64,000 bases of DNA from Desulfarculus sp. (GTDB lineage: Bacteria > Desulfobacterota > Desulfarculia > Desulfarculales > Desulfarculaceae). Every line of letters begins with the position of its first letter. The stretch's first letter is position 1. The stretch covers positions 1 through 64,000 of the forward strand of contig QZKP01000020.1 of the NCBI GenBank assembly GCA_003605055.1, given 5' to 3'. Made by a program: the position numbers and the translations under genes. This document shows positions 36,223 to 43,998 of this stretch, piece by piece. The notes beneath the pieces are model-generated. The model was not told the DNA's origin and made no database searches. It saw nothing but the letters and a program-made list of their open reading frames with translations.

Positions 36223-37266
36223 TCAGGCCCCCACCGCCTGGGCCGGGCGGCCCTGGCCCCGGGCCGCCAGGGTCTCCAGCTTGGCCAGGGCCGCGCCGCT
36301 GTCTATGGCCCGGGCGGCCAGCTTTATGCCCTCAAGCAGGTCCGCCGCCCGGCCGGCGGCCACCAGGGCCGCGCTGGCGTTGGCCAGCACCAGGTCGCGC
36401 CGGGGGCCGGGCTCGCCGCGCAGCACGGCCAGGGTCAGGGCCGCGTTGCGCTGGCTGTCTCCGCCCTGCACCGCCTGGGCGCCGGCCCGGCGCAGGCCCA
36501 GGTCCTCGGGCGAGATGACCAGCTTCTCCACCCGCCCCTGCTGCAAACGAGCCATCAAGGTGGGGCCGCTGAGGCTGATCTCGTCCAGGCCGCCGTGGCC
36601 GTGCACCACAAAGGCGCTGGCGCAGCCCAGGCGGCCCAGCACCCGGGCCAGGGGCTCCACCAGGGCCGGATCGTACACTCCCACCACCTGCACGTCGGCC
36701 CCGGCCGGGTTGGTCAGGGGCCCCAGCAGGTTGAATATGGTGCGCAGGCCGATCTCCCGGCGAGGGCCGATGGCGTGGCGCATGGCCTGGTGCAAGGCCG
36801 GCGCGAAGAGAAAGCCGATGCCCGCCTCCTCTATGCAGCGGCCCACCTCCTCGGGGCTCAGGTCCAGGGGCACGCCCAGGGCCTCCAGGAGGTCGGCGCT
36901 GCCGCAGCGGCTGGAGACCGAGCGATTGCCGTGCTTGGCCACGTGCAACCCGGCCCCGGCCACCACCAGGGCCGCGGTGGTGGAGACGTTGAAGGTGCCG
37001 GCGCCGTCGCCGCCGGTGCCGCAGGTGTCCACCAGGGGCTCCCCCGGCGGCAGGCGGCAGGGCACCGGCCGGCTCTTGGCCCGCATCACCTGGGCCGCGC
37101 CGGTGATCTCCTCCACGCTCTCGCCCTTCAGGCGCAGGGCCACCAGCAGGGCCGCGATCTGGGCGGGGGTGGCCTCGCCTTCCATGATCTGGGTCATGGC
37201 CCGGATCATCTCCTCCTGGGTGAGGTCCTCGCCCTGCACCGCCTTGGCGATCACCTCCTGTATCAT
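36223..37266 (-). CDS. trpD: Anthranilate phosphoribosyltransferase
   Basis: A 347-residue enzyme that joins anthranilate and PRPP. The PRPP loop GTGGDG (83-88) with NVST follows, and [36 protein letters not shown] and the C-terminal domain are all present. It is not fused to TrpG; a separate trpG lies 10 kb upstream with trpE. It is the first gene of the trpDCFBA block, and its ATG follows GGAGGAG. Two tandem WRWWR leader/terminator modules precede it, which indicates tryptophan-controlled transcription of this block independent of trpEG. Confidence 0.96.
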   Translation of the reverse strand: MIQEVIAKAVQGEDLTQEEMIRAMTQIMEGEATPAQIAALLVALRLKGESVEEITGAAQVMRAKSRPVPCRLPPGEPLVDTCGTGGDGAGTFNVSTTAALVVAGAGLHVAKHGNRSVSSRCGSADLLEALGVPLDLSPEEVGRCIEEAGIGFLFAPALHQAMRHAIGPRREIGLRTIFNLLGPLTNPAGADVQVVGVYDPALVEPLARVLGRLGCASAFVVHGHGGLDEISLSGPTLMARLQQGRVEKLVISPEDLGLRRAGAQAVQGGDSQRNAALTLAVLRGEPGPRRDLVLANASAALVAAGRAADLLEGIKLAARAIDSGAALAKLETLAARGQGRPAQAVGA

Positions 37267-37301
37267 CTCGCTCCTCCGCGTTTGTGAGTCTCAACAAAAT
37301 C

Positions 37302-37337
37302 AAAAAGGCCGGGACAGCCTTTGGTCTGTCCTCGGCC
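37302..37337 (-). terminator. trpD attenuator terminator 2
   Basis: On the minus strand GGCCGAGGACAG (37337-37326) pairs with CTGTCCCGGCC (37317-37307), with one bulged A and loop ACCAAAGG. TTTTTGATTTT follows. It ends 36 bases before the trpD start. The competing antiterminator partner GGTCTGTCC lies in leader peptide 2. Confidence 0.9.
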
Positions 37338-37383
37338 TCGGGAGCGCCCGGCTGCCCATGAGCGGCCTAGGGCGGGACAGACC
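37326..37383 (-). promoter_or_regulatory. trpD attenuator 2 antiterminator pairing
   Basis: GGTCTGTCC in codons 24-26 of leader 2 (minus 37383-37375) is perfectly complementary over 9 bases to GGACAGACC, which includes the 5' arm of terminator 2 (minus 37331-37323). It begins 17 bases after the last Trp codon of the WRWW run. A ribosome stalled there would leave it free, while one at the stop codon would cover it. This is the classical attenuation geometry. Confidence 0.8.
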
Positions 37384-37453
37384 TCTGCCCGCAAAAGCGC
37401 CACCACCGCCAGGCGATGATGGGAAGGGCTGGTTTAAAGGTCGAGGTCTGCAT
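37367..37453 (-). CDS. trpL: trpD leader peptide 2 (WRWWRF)
   Basis: A 28-codon ORF, ATG at 37453 and TAG at 37369-37367. Residues 15-20 read WRWWRF, giving three Trp codons within four. It lies between terminator 1 and terminator 2, in front of trpD, and contains the antiterminator strand just downstream of the Trp codons. The ribosome-binding site is weak (a GCGG run), which may be normal for a leader. The peptide itself probably has no function beyond stalling. Its WRWWR core is identical to that of leader 1, suggesting duplication or strong selection. Confidence 0.85.
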   Translation of the reverse strand: MQTSTFKPALPIIAWRWWRFCGQRSVPP

Positions 37454-37475
37454 GTCCGCCGCCGCTGTCAGGGCC

Positions 37476-37517
37476 AAAGAAAAAGGCCGTGAACCTGTCT
37501 GGGTCGGGTCCACGGCC
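37476..37517 (-). terminator. trpD attenuator terminator 1
   Basis: On the minus strand GGCCGTGGACC (37517-37507) pairs with GGTTCACGGCC (37495-37485), 11 bp with one G-U. TTTTTCTTT follows. It sits after leader 1 and before leader 2. GGGTCGTCC in leader 1 (minus 37573-37565) can pair with GGACCCGACCC of the terminator arm and loop (9 bp with a 2-base bulge), a candidate antiterminator. Confidence 0.88.
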
Positions 37518-37545
37518 TGGGGTTTGTTGGGGTGGCTTGTGCTGC

Positions 37546-37617
37546 TCAGACCACCGCGGCGCGGGGACGACCCGGGAAGCGAATCCGCCACCAGCGCCAA
37601 GAGGTGCCAAGCTGCAT
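37546..37617 (-). CDS. trpL: trpD leader peptide 1 (WRWWR)
   Basis: A 23-codon ORF, ATG at 37617 and TGA at 37548-37546, starting 15 bases after the tyrA stop with GAGGAAGG as ribosome-binding site. Residues 7-11 read WRWWR. It is followed by terminator 1. The good ribosome-binding site, the Trp cluster in a 23-residue peptide, the proximity to an intrinsic terminator and a complementary strand just downstream of the Trp codons all support a trp leader. Confidence 0.88.
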   Translation of the reverse strand: MQLGTSWRWWRIRFPGRPRAAVV

Positions 37618-37632
37618 AAAATGCCTTCCTCT

Positions 37633-38484
37633 TCAAGAAGCGTCTCCTGTTTTGTATACCAAATGGGGGGCCGCGTCAAGCCCGGGGCCGAGTTTGTCCC
37701 CGCGCAAAAACGACCCCACCTCCTCCATCAGCCGGACCAGCCCGCCGCGGTCGCCGCTGGCCAGGCAGCCGGTCACCTCGGCCAGGCTCTGGCCCAGGAC
37801 CCGCATGGCCTCGGGCCCGGCCGGGTTGTGCAGGGCCAGGTCCGCGTAGAGCTCCGGCGGCTGGCGGAGCTGGTGGGCCAACATGCCCATGATGCCTTGA
37901 AACCAGGGGCCGGAGCGCTCCAGGTCCTGGGCCGGGTCAAAGCCCAGGCGCATCAGGGCCCGGCCCAGGCCCACCAGCAGCAGGTGGCGCAGGGTCTGCA
38001 CCTGGGCCATGAGCCGGTCGTGGCGTTCGGCCTCCATCTGCACCACCTGCATGCGGCCTTCCTTGAGCAGGTTCATCAGCCAGCCCAGCCAGCGGCTCCC
38101 CCGGCCGGGGCAAACGAAGACCAACTGCCCGGCCAGGGAGCGGGTGGCCGGCCCGAACAGGGGGTGCGTGCCGATCACCTCGCCCTTGGCGTGGGCCAGC
38201 ATGCTGGCCAGGGGCCCGGCCTTGAGCGAGGCGATGTCCATCACCAGGTGCTCCGGGCGGGTCAGGGGGCCGATGGCGGCCATGACCTTCTCCACCGCCG
38301 CCACCGGCACGGCCAGGATCAGCACCTGGCAGGCCTGCACGAAGCCCGCCCCCAAGGGGCCCTCGCTCAGGTCGGCGATGCTCACCGCGTGGCCGCTGTG
38401 GCGCAGGCGGCGCTCCAGCCAGCGCCCCATGCGGCCGCGGCCGCCGATGATGCCTATGGACGGTCTAAATGGCGCGACCTCCAT
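37633..38484 (-). CDS. tyrA: Prephenate dehydrogenase
   Basis: A 283-residue NAD(P)-dependent enzyme of tyrosine synthesis. The Rossmann motif is IGIIGGRGRMGRWL, followed by VLILAVPVAAVEKVM, DIASLKAG (with Ser-Leu-Lys at the substrate site) and GTHPLFGPATRSLAGQ, the prephenate-binding signature. It has no ACT or chorismate mutase domain; the mutase is in PheA. ATG at 38484 follows GGAGAGGAG. The last gene of the aroF2-pheA-tyrA block. Confidence 0.93.
   Translation of the reverse strand: MEVAPFRPSIGIIGGRGRMGRWLERRLRHSGHAVSIADLSEGPLGAGFVQACQVLILAVPVAAVEKVMAAIGPLTRPEHLVMDIASLKAGPLASMLAHAKGEVIGTHPLFGPATRSLAGQLVFVCPGRGSRWLGWLMNLLKEGRMQVVQMEAERHDRLMAQVQTLRHLLLVGLGRALMRLGFDPAQDLERSGPWFQGIMGMLAHQLRQPPELYADLALHNPAGPEAMRVLGQSLAEVTGCLASGDRGGLVRLMEEVGSFLRGDKLGPGLDAAPHLVYKTGDAS
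37653..37679 (-). promoter_or_regulatory. Possible internal promoter for the trpD block
   Basis: On the minus strand TTGACG (37679-37674) and TATACA (37658-37653) are separated by 15 bases, within the 3' end of tyrA. Transcription would start about 30 bases before leader 1, the same distance seen for the promoters before the other two leaders. The short spacing makes it tentative. Confidence 0.4.
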
Positions 38485-38522
38485 TTTCTCCTCTCCTGTG
38501 CGGTCCAGAGGGTTGAGCCCGC

Positions 38523-39665
38523 TTACATTCCCGGCAGCGACTGGCCCCGGGGATAGGAGCCCAGCACCTTGAGGAACTCCACCTCCGGCCGCATGGCCGC
38601 CAGGGCCGGGGCCAGGCGGGCATCCTGGCGGTGGCCCTGGCAGTCCACGAAAAAGGCGTACTCCCAGGGCCGGTCCTTGATGGGCCGGGACTGGATGTGG
38701 GTCAGGTTCACGCCCCGCCGCGCCAGGTGGCCCAGGGACCGGCAGAGAGCGCCCGGCCGGTGGTCCAGCCCGAAAAACAGCGAGGTCTTGTCCTGGCCGG
38801 TGGGCGGACAGGGCCGCCGGCCCAGGATCAGAAAGCGGGTGGTGTTCAGCGGGCTGTCCTGGATGTCCGCGGCCAGCATGTTGAGCTGGTAGTGCTGGGC
38901 GGTGAGCGCGCTGCCCACCGCCGCCCCGCCCGGCTCCTGGGCGGCCAGAAGGGCCGCGGCCGCAGTGCTGGCCGCCTCCCGCAGCTCGGCCTGGGGCAGC
39001 CGGCGGCGCAGCCAGCCGCGGCACTGGTGCAGGGCCTGGGGGTGGGAGTGCACCCGCGTCACGTAGGCCAACTCGGCCTCGCGGGACATCAAGACGTGCC
39101 CCACCCGGGCGTAGATCTCCCCGCACACGTTCAGGCGCGAGGTCATGAGCGTATCCAGGGTCTCGTTCACCCCGCCCTGGCTGGAGTTCTCCACCGGCAC
39201 CACCCCCAGGGGGCTGCGGTTGGCCTCCACCTCGGCGAAGACCTCGGCGATGCTTTCCTGGGGGTCGTACTCGCAACTGCGGCCGAAGTGGCTCAGGGCC
39301 GCCTGGTGGCTGAAGGTGTGCTCCGGCCCCAGGAAGGCCACCCGCAGGGGCTCCTGCACCTGGCGGCAGGCGGAGATGATCTCCCGGAAGATGTGGCGCA
39401 GCGACTCCGCGGCCAGGGGGCCGCCGTTGTCCTGGCCGAGGGCCTCCAGCACCTGAGCCTCGCGCTCGGGCACAAACAGGGGTTGGTCGCCGGCGGCCTT
39501 GTACTGGGCGATGGCCTGGGCCTGCTGGGCCCGCTGGTTCAAGAGCTCCTGCAGGGAGCGGTCGATCTCATCAATCTTCTGCCGGGCCTGGGCCAGGGCC
39601 TGCTGGGACCAGTCCGCCTCGCTGGGCTGGATCAGGCCGGTCTCGGGGGAGGAGTTGGCTGGCAT
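38523..39665 (-). CDS. pheA: Bifunctional chorismate mutase/prephenate dehydratase (P-protein)
   Basis: A 380-residue protein with an AroQ-type chorismate mutase (about 20-105: ARQKIDEIDRSLQELLNQRAQQAQAIAQYK), a prephenate dehydratase (about 108-285: VAFLGPEHTFSHQAA, VVPVENSSQGGVNETLD, NTTRFLILG) and an ACT regulatory domain (about 295-370: LFFGLDHRPGALCRSLGHLARRGVNLTHIQSRPI). ACT suggests Phe feedback inhibition; the usual ESRP is QSRP here. ATG at 39665 has GAGGTGGG upstream. It supplies prephenate for TyrA as well as phenylpyruvate. Confidence 0.95.
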   Translation of the reverse strand: MPANSSPETGLIQPSEADWSQQALAQARQKIDEIDRSLQELLNQRAQQAQAIAQYKAAGDQPLFVPEREAQVLEALGQDNGGPLAAESLRHIFREIISACRQVQEPLRVAFLGPEHTFSHQAALSHFGRSCEYDPQESIAEVFAEVEANRSPLGVVPVENSSQGGVNETLDTLMTSRLNVCGEIYARVGHVLMSREAELAYVTRVHSHPQALHQCRGWLRRRLPQAELREAASTAAAALLAAQEPGGAAVGSALTAQHYQLNMLAADIQDSPLNTTRFLILGRRPCPPTGQDKTSLFFGLDHRPGALCRSLGHLARRGVNLTHIQSRPIKDRPWEYAFFVDCQGHRQDARLAPALAAMRPEVEFLKVLGSYPRGQSLPGM

Positions 39666-39706
39666 ATCCCACCTCACGCTTTCTAAAGAAAAAACCAGGG
39701 GCTGGC

Positions 39707-40582
39707 CTACGCCCGCAGGGGCAGCAGGCTGCGCAAGAGGTTCAGCTCGGCCATGAGCCGGCTGAACTCCTCGGGCCGCAGGGACTGCTCGCCGTCGCAG
39801 AGGGCGTCCTCGGGCCGGTGGTGCACCTCCACCATCACCCCGTCGGCCCCCACCGCCAGGGCGGCCCGGGCCAGGGGCCCCACCCAGCGGCGCTGGCCCA
39901 CGGCGTGGCTGGGGTCCACGATTACCGGCAGATGGGTCATCTCCTTGAGCACGCACACCGCGCTCAAATCCAAGGTGTTGCGCGTGGCGGTCTCGAAGGT
40001 GCGGATGCCCCGCTCGCAGAGGATCACCTGGGAGTTGCCCTCGGCCATGATGTACTCGGCCGAGAGCAAGAGCTCCTTGACCGTGGTCATCAGGCCGCGC
40101 TTGAGCAGCACCGGCTTGCGGCAGCGCCCCACCTTCTTGAGCAGGGAGAAGTTCTGCACGTTGCGGGCCCCCACCTGGATGATGTCCGCGCAGGCCTCCA
40201 CCAGCTCCAGCTCGGCGCTGTCCATCACCTCGGTGACCACCGGCAGGCCGGTCAGCTCCCGGGCCCTGGCCAGCAGCTCCAGCCCTTCGGGGCCCAGACC
40301 CTGGAAGCTGTAGGGCGAGGAGCGCGGCTTATAGGCGCCGCCCCGGAGCACCCCGGCCCCGGCCCGCTTGACCGCCTGGGCGGTGGCCATGAGCTGCTGA
40401 TAGCTCTCCACCGAGCAGGGACCGGCGATGACCACGAAGCCGCCTCCTCCGATCTGCACCCCGGGCAGGGAGATCACCGTGTCCTGGCGGTGCCATTGCC
40501 GGCTGGCCAGGTCCTGCGGCAGCGGCCCGGCCTGCGCGGCCGTCCCCGCCAACTTCTCTATCTCCGCTCTCGCCTGTATCAC
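39707..40582 (-). CDS. aroF: 3-deoxy-7-phosphoheptulonate synthase, type Ib, short form
   Basis: A 291-residue DAHP synthase of the AroFI-beta/KDO8P-synthase-like class: [71 protein letters not shown] and [12 protein letters not shown]. It lacks most of the N-terminal ferredoxin-like regulatory domain found in the paralogue at 46060-47097. GTG start at 40582 after GGAGGG. It begins the Phe/Tyr block, directly after a Phe/Tyr leader and attenuator, so it is probably the DAHP synthase tuned to Phe/Tyr demand. Confidence 0.93.
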   Translation of the reverse strand: MIQARAEIEKLAGTAAQAGPLPQDLASRQWHRQDTVISLPGVQIGGGGFVVIAGPCSVESYQQLMATAQAVKRAGAGVLRGGAYKPRSSPYSFQGLGPEGLELLARARELTGLPVVTEVMDSAELELVEACADIIQVGARNVQNFSLLKKVGRCRKPVLLKRGLMTTVKELLLSAEYIMAEGNSQVILCERGIRTFETATRNTLDLSAVCVLKEMTHLPVIVDPSHAVGQRRWVGPLARAALAVGADGVMVEVHHRPEDALCDGEQSLRPEEFSRLMAELNLLRSLLPLRA

Positions 40583-40640
40583 CGCAACCCTCCATCCATC
40601 TCGCGGCCTGGGCGCCGCCGCCGGCCCGTTTGCCCAGAAC

Positions 40641-40681
40641 AAAAAAGGCCATGGGCGGCTTTTCGTCCGCCCATGGCCTTT
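40641..40681 (-). terminator. aroF2-pheA-tyrA attenuator terminator
   Basis: On the minus strand AAAGGCCATGGGCGG pairs with CCGCCCATGGCCTTT over 15 bp (forward 40644-40658 with 40667-40681), with an 8-base loop and TTTTTT following. This is the strongest intrinsic terminator in the window. It sits 59 bases before the aroF2 start. Confidence 0.93.
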
Positions 40682-40740
40682 GGTTTTGGCTTTTTTGCTA
40701 AGCTAGCTTAGTCTTCGGCCTCCCCGCGCCACGGACGGAC
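40655..40740 (-). promoter_or_regulatory. aroF2-pheA-tyrA antiterminator pairing
   Basis: GTCCGTCCGTGGC in codons 32-36 of the leader (minus 40740-40728) nearly repeats the terminator 3' arm sense. It can pair over 13 bases, two of them G-U, with GCCATGGGCGGAC that includes the terminator 5' arm. It starts 6 bases after the last codon of the Phe/Tyr run. Stalling within that run would favour the antiterminator; reading to the stop codon would favour the terminator. Confidence 0.8.
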
Positions 40741-40833
40741 GGCGGCAAAATAATAAAAGCTAAAATAGAAATAGCTCCGCCCGGGAAGCTGCTTCCCAGG
40801 TTGGCCAAAACTATTTGCCGCTGTCTTGGTCAT
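40708..40833 (-). CDS. Phe/Tyr leader peptide (YFYFSFYYF)
   Basis: A 41-codon ORF, ATG at 40833 and TAA at 40710-40708. Residues 21-29 read YFYFSFYYF: four Tyr and four Phe codons in nine. The terminator begins 27 bases after the stop codon. The ribosome-binding site (AGAGG) is close and weak. It precedes the DAHP synthase, P-protein and prephenate dehydrogenase genes, whose end products are exactly Phe and Tyr. In enterics pheL contains a Phe run; a mixed Phe/Tyr run fits a block that makes both. Confidence 0.9.
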   Translation of the reverse strand: MTKTAANSFGQPGKQLPGRSYFYFSFYYFAAVRPWRGEAED

Positions 40834-40868
40834 GGCCTCTGTTCTCTAGGGTCGCCGATTATTCTTTT

Positions 40869-40896
40869 ACTATATGCCTTTTATTGCCGCTGTCAA
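40869..40896 (-). promoter_or_regulatory. Sigma70-type promoter for the Phe/Tyr block
   Basis: On the minus strand TTGACA (40896-40891), a 16-base spacer and TATAGT (40874-40869) form a near-consensus promoter in an AT-rich stretch just after aroQ. Transcription would begin about 30 bases before the leader ATG. Hence the aroF2-pheA-tyrA block probably has its own promoter plus attenuator. Confidence 0.75.
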
Positions 40897-40938
40897 CGGC
40901 ATTTTTCGCTACCCGGCCCGCTTTCACCTGCTTTTTTG

Positions 40939-41379
40939 CTAGGCCGAGCGGCTGCCTTCCTGGGCGAACCACCACAGGGCCAGGGCATAGGAGCGCCAGC
41001 CGAAGCCCGCCACCGAGCCCTGGCACACCTCGGCCAGCAGCGACACCCGCCGGAACTCCTCGCGGGCCTGGGGGTTGCTCAGGTGCACCTCCACCACCGG
41101 CGCCCCGCAGCAGGCCACCGCGTCGCGCATTGCCACGCTGGTGTGGGTGTAGGCCCCGGCGTTGAGCACCACGCCCTCGGCCTCTTGCCCGGCCCGCTGC
41201 AGGGCCTCCACCAGCTCGCCCTCGTGGTTGGACTGGAAGAAGCTCAGCTCCAGGCCCAGCCCGTGGGCCAGCTCTTGCAGGCGCTCGTTGATCTCCGCGA
41301 GCGTCAGGCTGCCGTAGTGCCTGGCTTCGCGCCGGCCCAGCATGTTCAGGTTGGGCCCGTTGATCACCGCGATCTTCAC
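40939..41379 (-). CDS. aroQ: Type II 3-dehydroquinate dehydratase
   Basis: A 146-residue type II dehydroquinase that forms 3-dehydroshikimate. VINGPNLNMLGRREARHYGSLTL carries the catalytic Tyr22 and Arg loop; FFQSNHEGELVEAL, NAGAYTHTSVAMRDA and EVHLSNPQAREEFRR complete the active site. The ATG overlaps the aroC stop. It ends the trpE-aro block. Confidence 0.95.
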   Translation of the reverse strand: MKIAVINGPNLNMLGRREARHYGSLTLAEINERLQELAHGLGLELSFFQSNHEGELVEALQRAGQEAEGVVLNAGAYTHTSVAMRDAVACCGAPVVEVHLSNPQAREEFRRVSLLAEVCQGSVAGFGWRSYALALWWFAQEGSRSA

Positions 41380-42437
41380 AGCGCCGCTCCTCTCTGGGTC
41401 CCCTGGGCCAGCCAGGCGTCGGCCAGCACCAGGGCGGCCATGGCCTCGGCCACCGGCGCCACCCGCGGGCAGAGGCAGGGGTCGTGGCGGCCCTGGATGC
41501 GTATGCGCCGGGGCCGGCCCTTGAGGTCTATAGTCTGCTGCTCCCGGGCGATGGAGGGCGTGGGCTTGATTGCCAGGCGCAGCCGGATGTCCTGGCCGGT
41601 GGAGATGCCGCCCAGGATGCCGCCGCAGTGGTTGCTCAAGAACCCCTCCGCCCCCATCTGGTCGTTGTTCTCCGAGCCCCGGCGGCCGGCGGCGGCGAAG
41701 CCGTCGCCGATCTCCACGCCCTTGACCCCGCCGATGGAGAGCATGGCCCCGCCCAGGGCCGCGTCCAGCTTGTCCATGACCGGGTCGCCCAGGCCGGCGG
41801 GCACGCCTTGGGCAAGCAGCTCCACCACCCCGCCCATTGAGTCGCCCTGGGCCCGGGCCGCCTGCACCTGCTCGACCATGGCCGCGGCGGCCTGGGGGTC
41901 GGCGCAGCGCAGGGGGTCGCTAAAGGCGAAGGCCAGGTCCACCCGCGAGGCCCGCACCGGGCCGATGGCCAGGGTGTAGGCCTGTACGGTCACGCCCAGG
42001 GGCGCCAGCAGGGCCCGGGCCACGGCCCCGGCCGCCACCCGGCCCACCGTCTCCCGGCCCGAGGCCCGGCCTCCGCCGGGCTGCGGCGCCAGGCCGTATT
42101 TCTGGTAGTAGGTGTAGTCCGCGTGGCCGGGCCGGAACACCTCGGCCAGGGTCTGGTAATCGCCGGAGCGGGCGTCCTGGTTGCGCACCAGCAGGGCGAT
42201 GGGCGAGCCCATGGTCTTGCCCTGGGCCAGGCCCGAGAGTATCTCCACCCGGTCCGGCTCCTGGCGGGCCGAGGTCAGCGGCGAGGCGCCGGGCCGGCGG
42301 CGGTCCAGGTCGGCCTGGATCGTGGCCGCGTCCAGGGCCAGGCCGGCGGGCACGCCCTCCAGCACCACGCCCACGGCCGGGCCGTGGGACTCGCCGAAGG
42401 TGGCCGCGCGCAAATATCTGCCGAAGATGCTGCCCAT
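41376..42437 (-). CDS. aroC: Chorismate synthase
   Basis: A 353-residue FMN-dependent enzyme that converts EPSP to chorismate, the branch-point compound. Signatures: RYLRAATFGESHGPAVG at the N-terminus, GKTMGSPIALLVRNQD, PGHADYTYYQKYG, GGGRASGRETVGRVAAGAVA, and GGILGGISTGQDI. It starts 1 base after the aroKB stop. Expected to be a tetramer in the cytosol. Confidence 0.96.
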   Translation of the reverse strand: MGSIFGRYLRAATFGESHGPAVGVVLEGVPAGLALDAATIQADLDRRRPGASPLTSARQEPDRVEILSGLAQGKTMGSPIALLVRNQDARSGDYQTLAEVFRPGHADYTYYQKYGLAPQPGGGRASGRETVGRVAAGAVARALLAPLGVTVQAYTLAIGPVRASRVDLAFAFSDPLRCADPQAAAAMVEQVQAARAQGDSMGGVVELLAQGVPAGLGDPVMDKLDAALGGAMLSIGGVKGVEIGDGFAAAGRRGSENNDQMGAEGFLSNHCGGILGGISTGQDIRLRLAIKPTPSIAREQQTIDLKGRPRRIRIQGRHDPCLCPRVAPVAEAMAALVLADAWLAQGTQRGAAL

Positions 42438-42438
42438 G

Positions 42439-43998
42439 CTAGCCTCTCTTCACCGCGTCAATGGCCTTTTGCAACTCGGCCGGCCGCACGTCCTCGGCCA
42501 CCAGCGGCCGGCCCGGGCCGGCCAGGAGCACGAACACCACCTTGCCGCCGCAGTTCTTCTTGTCGCTCTGCATGAGCGGCCAGGCCTCGGCCGCCGGCGG
42601 CAGCACCAGCTTCTTGGGCAGCAGCGGCTGCAAGGCGCTGTGTATGCGGCCGGCGGCCTCGCCCTGGAGCAGGCCCCGCCGGTCCGAGAGCGCCGCGGCC
42701 ACCATGATGCCCGCGGCCACCGCCTGCCCGTGGCTGAGGCCGAAGCGGCTCAGGCCCTCCAGGGCGTGGCCGTAGGTGTGGCCCAGGTTGAGGATGCGCC
42801 GGCGGCCGCCCTCCCTAAAGTCCTCGGCCACCACCGCGGCCTTGGCCCGGGCGGCCAGCCCGGCCACCTGGGCCAGGCCCAGCAGGTCGCCGCGCAGCAG
42901 GGAGTCCATCTCCGCCTCCACCCGCCGGGCCAGGGCCGGCGCGGCCACCAGGCCGGTCTTGTAGGCCTCGGTCAGGCCCTCGGCGATCTGGGGCCGGGCC
43001 AGGGTGGCCAGGGACTTCAGGTCCAAGAGCACCGCCTGGGGCCGAGTAAACAGGCCCACCTGATTCTTGGCCGGCCCCAGGTCCACCGCGGCCTTGCCGC
43101 CCACGGCCGCGTCCACGCAGCCCAGCAGGGTGGTGGAGGCCAGGACGAAGGGCAGGCCCCGCTTGTAGGTGGCGGCCACGAAGGCCCCCAGGTCCGTGAC
43201 CACCCCGCCGCCCAGGGCCACCAGCAAATCGCCGCGTTCGATGCCCGCCTGCAACATGGCCTTGTAGATGCGCTCGGCGCTGCGCAGGGTCTTGCTGCGC
43301 TCGCCGGCCGGGAGGGCGATGACCAGGGGCTCGTCCAGGGGAGCGCGGTAGCGGGCCAGATGCAGGCGGGCCAGCTTGCGGTCGGTGAGCAGCACCGCCC
43401 GGCGGCCGGCCGCCAGTTCGGCCAGGACCCGCGGCCCCTGCCAAGTGCTTATCACCGGACAGTCCACGCCGTCCAGGGAGACGTTGAAGCGCTCGTCGGG
43501 CAGCAGAGCAACGGCGATGGCCTCGGCCAACTGCTGCGGCCCGTTGCCGTCCACGGACACCTTGAGGTCATGGTCGGCGTAGGCCTGCTGCCGGCTGGCG
43601 AACAGCGCGGCCAGGCCGGCCGGGTCCTGCCAGAGGGGCCGCTTCTTCACCTCGCTGGGCCCCAGGTGGCGGCGGCAGACGGCCAGGCTGGCCTCCAGGA
43701 AGATGATGCGGCCCGAGGCGCGCATGAGCCGGCGGTTGGCCGCCCGCTGGGGCAGACCGCCGCCGGTAGCCACCACCAGGCCCCGCCGCTGAGCCACGGA
43801 CCGCAGCTCCGCGGTCTCCAGGCGGCGGAAGGCCTCCTCGCCTTGCTCGGCGAAGACCTGGGCCACGGACCGGCCCAGGCGGCGGGAGATGCTGCGGTCC
43901 AGGCTGAGGAAGCGGCGGCCCAGCGCCTGAGCCAGGGCCCGCCCCACCGTGGACTTGCCCGCGCCCATGAAGCCGGTGATGTAGAGATTGTCCTTCAC
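42439..43998 (-). CDS. aroKB: Shikimate kinase fused to 3-dehydroquinate synthase
   Basis: A 519-residue fusion. Residues 1-165 are shikimate kinase: Walker A GFMGAGKST (9-17), EEAFRRLE and ATGGGLPQR. Residues from about 180 are 3-dehydroquinate synthase: AGERSKTL, VALGGGVVTDLGAFVAATYKRGLPFVLASTTLLGCVDAAVGGK split across the NAD and metal regions, and the Zn site NLGHTYGHALE. The two enzymes act at steps 5 and 2 of the pathway, so the fusion does not join consecutive steps. GTG start at 43998 overlaps the aroE stop. Confidence 0.94.
   Translation of the reverse strand: MKDNLYITGFMGAGKSTVGRALAQALGRRFLSLDRSISRRLGRSVAQVFAEQGEEAFRRLETAELRSVAQRRGLVVATGGGLPQRAANRRLMRASGRIIFLEASLAVCRRHLGPSEVKKRPLWQDPAGLAALFASRQQAYADHDLKVSVDGNGPQQLAEAIAVALLPDERFNVSLDGVDCPVISTWQGPRVLAELAAGRRAVLLTDRKLARLHLARYRAPLDEPLVIALPAGERSKTLRSAERIYKAMLQAGIERGDLLVALGGGVVTDLGAFVAATYKRGLPFVLASTTLLGCVDAAVGGKAAVDLGPAKNQVGLFTRPQAVLLDLKSLATLARPQIAEGLTEAYKTGLVAAPALARRVEAEMDSLLRGDLLGLAQVAGLAARAKAAVVAEDFREGGRRRILNLGHTYGHALEGLSRFGLSHGQAVAAGIMVAAALSDRRGLLQGEAAGRIHSALQPLLPKKLVLPPAAEAWPLMQSDKKNCGGKVVFVLLAGPGRPLVAEDVRPAELQKAIDAVKRG

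Noticed and set aside
37367-37636. A single 89-residue protein covering the trpD leader region
   Set aside because: The frame runs through terminator 1 and carries no domain; the shorter ORF with the WRWWR run fits the attenuator geometry far better.
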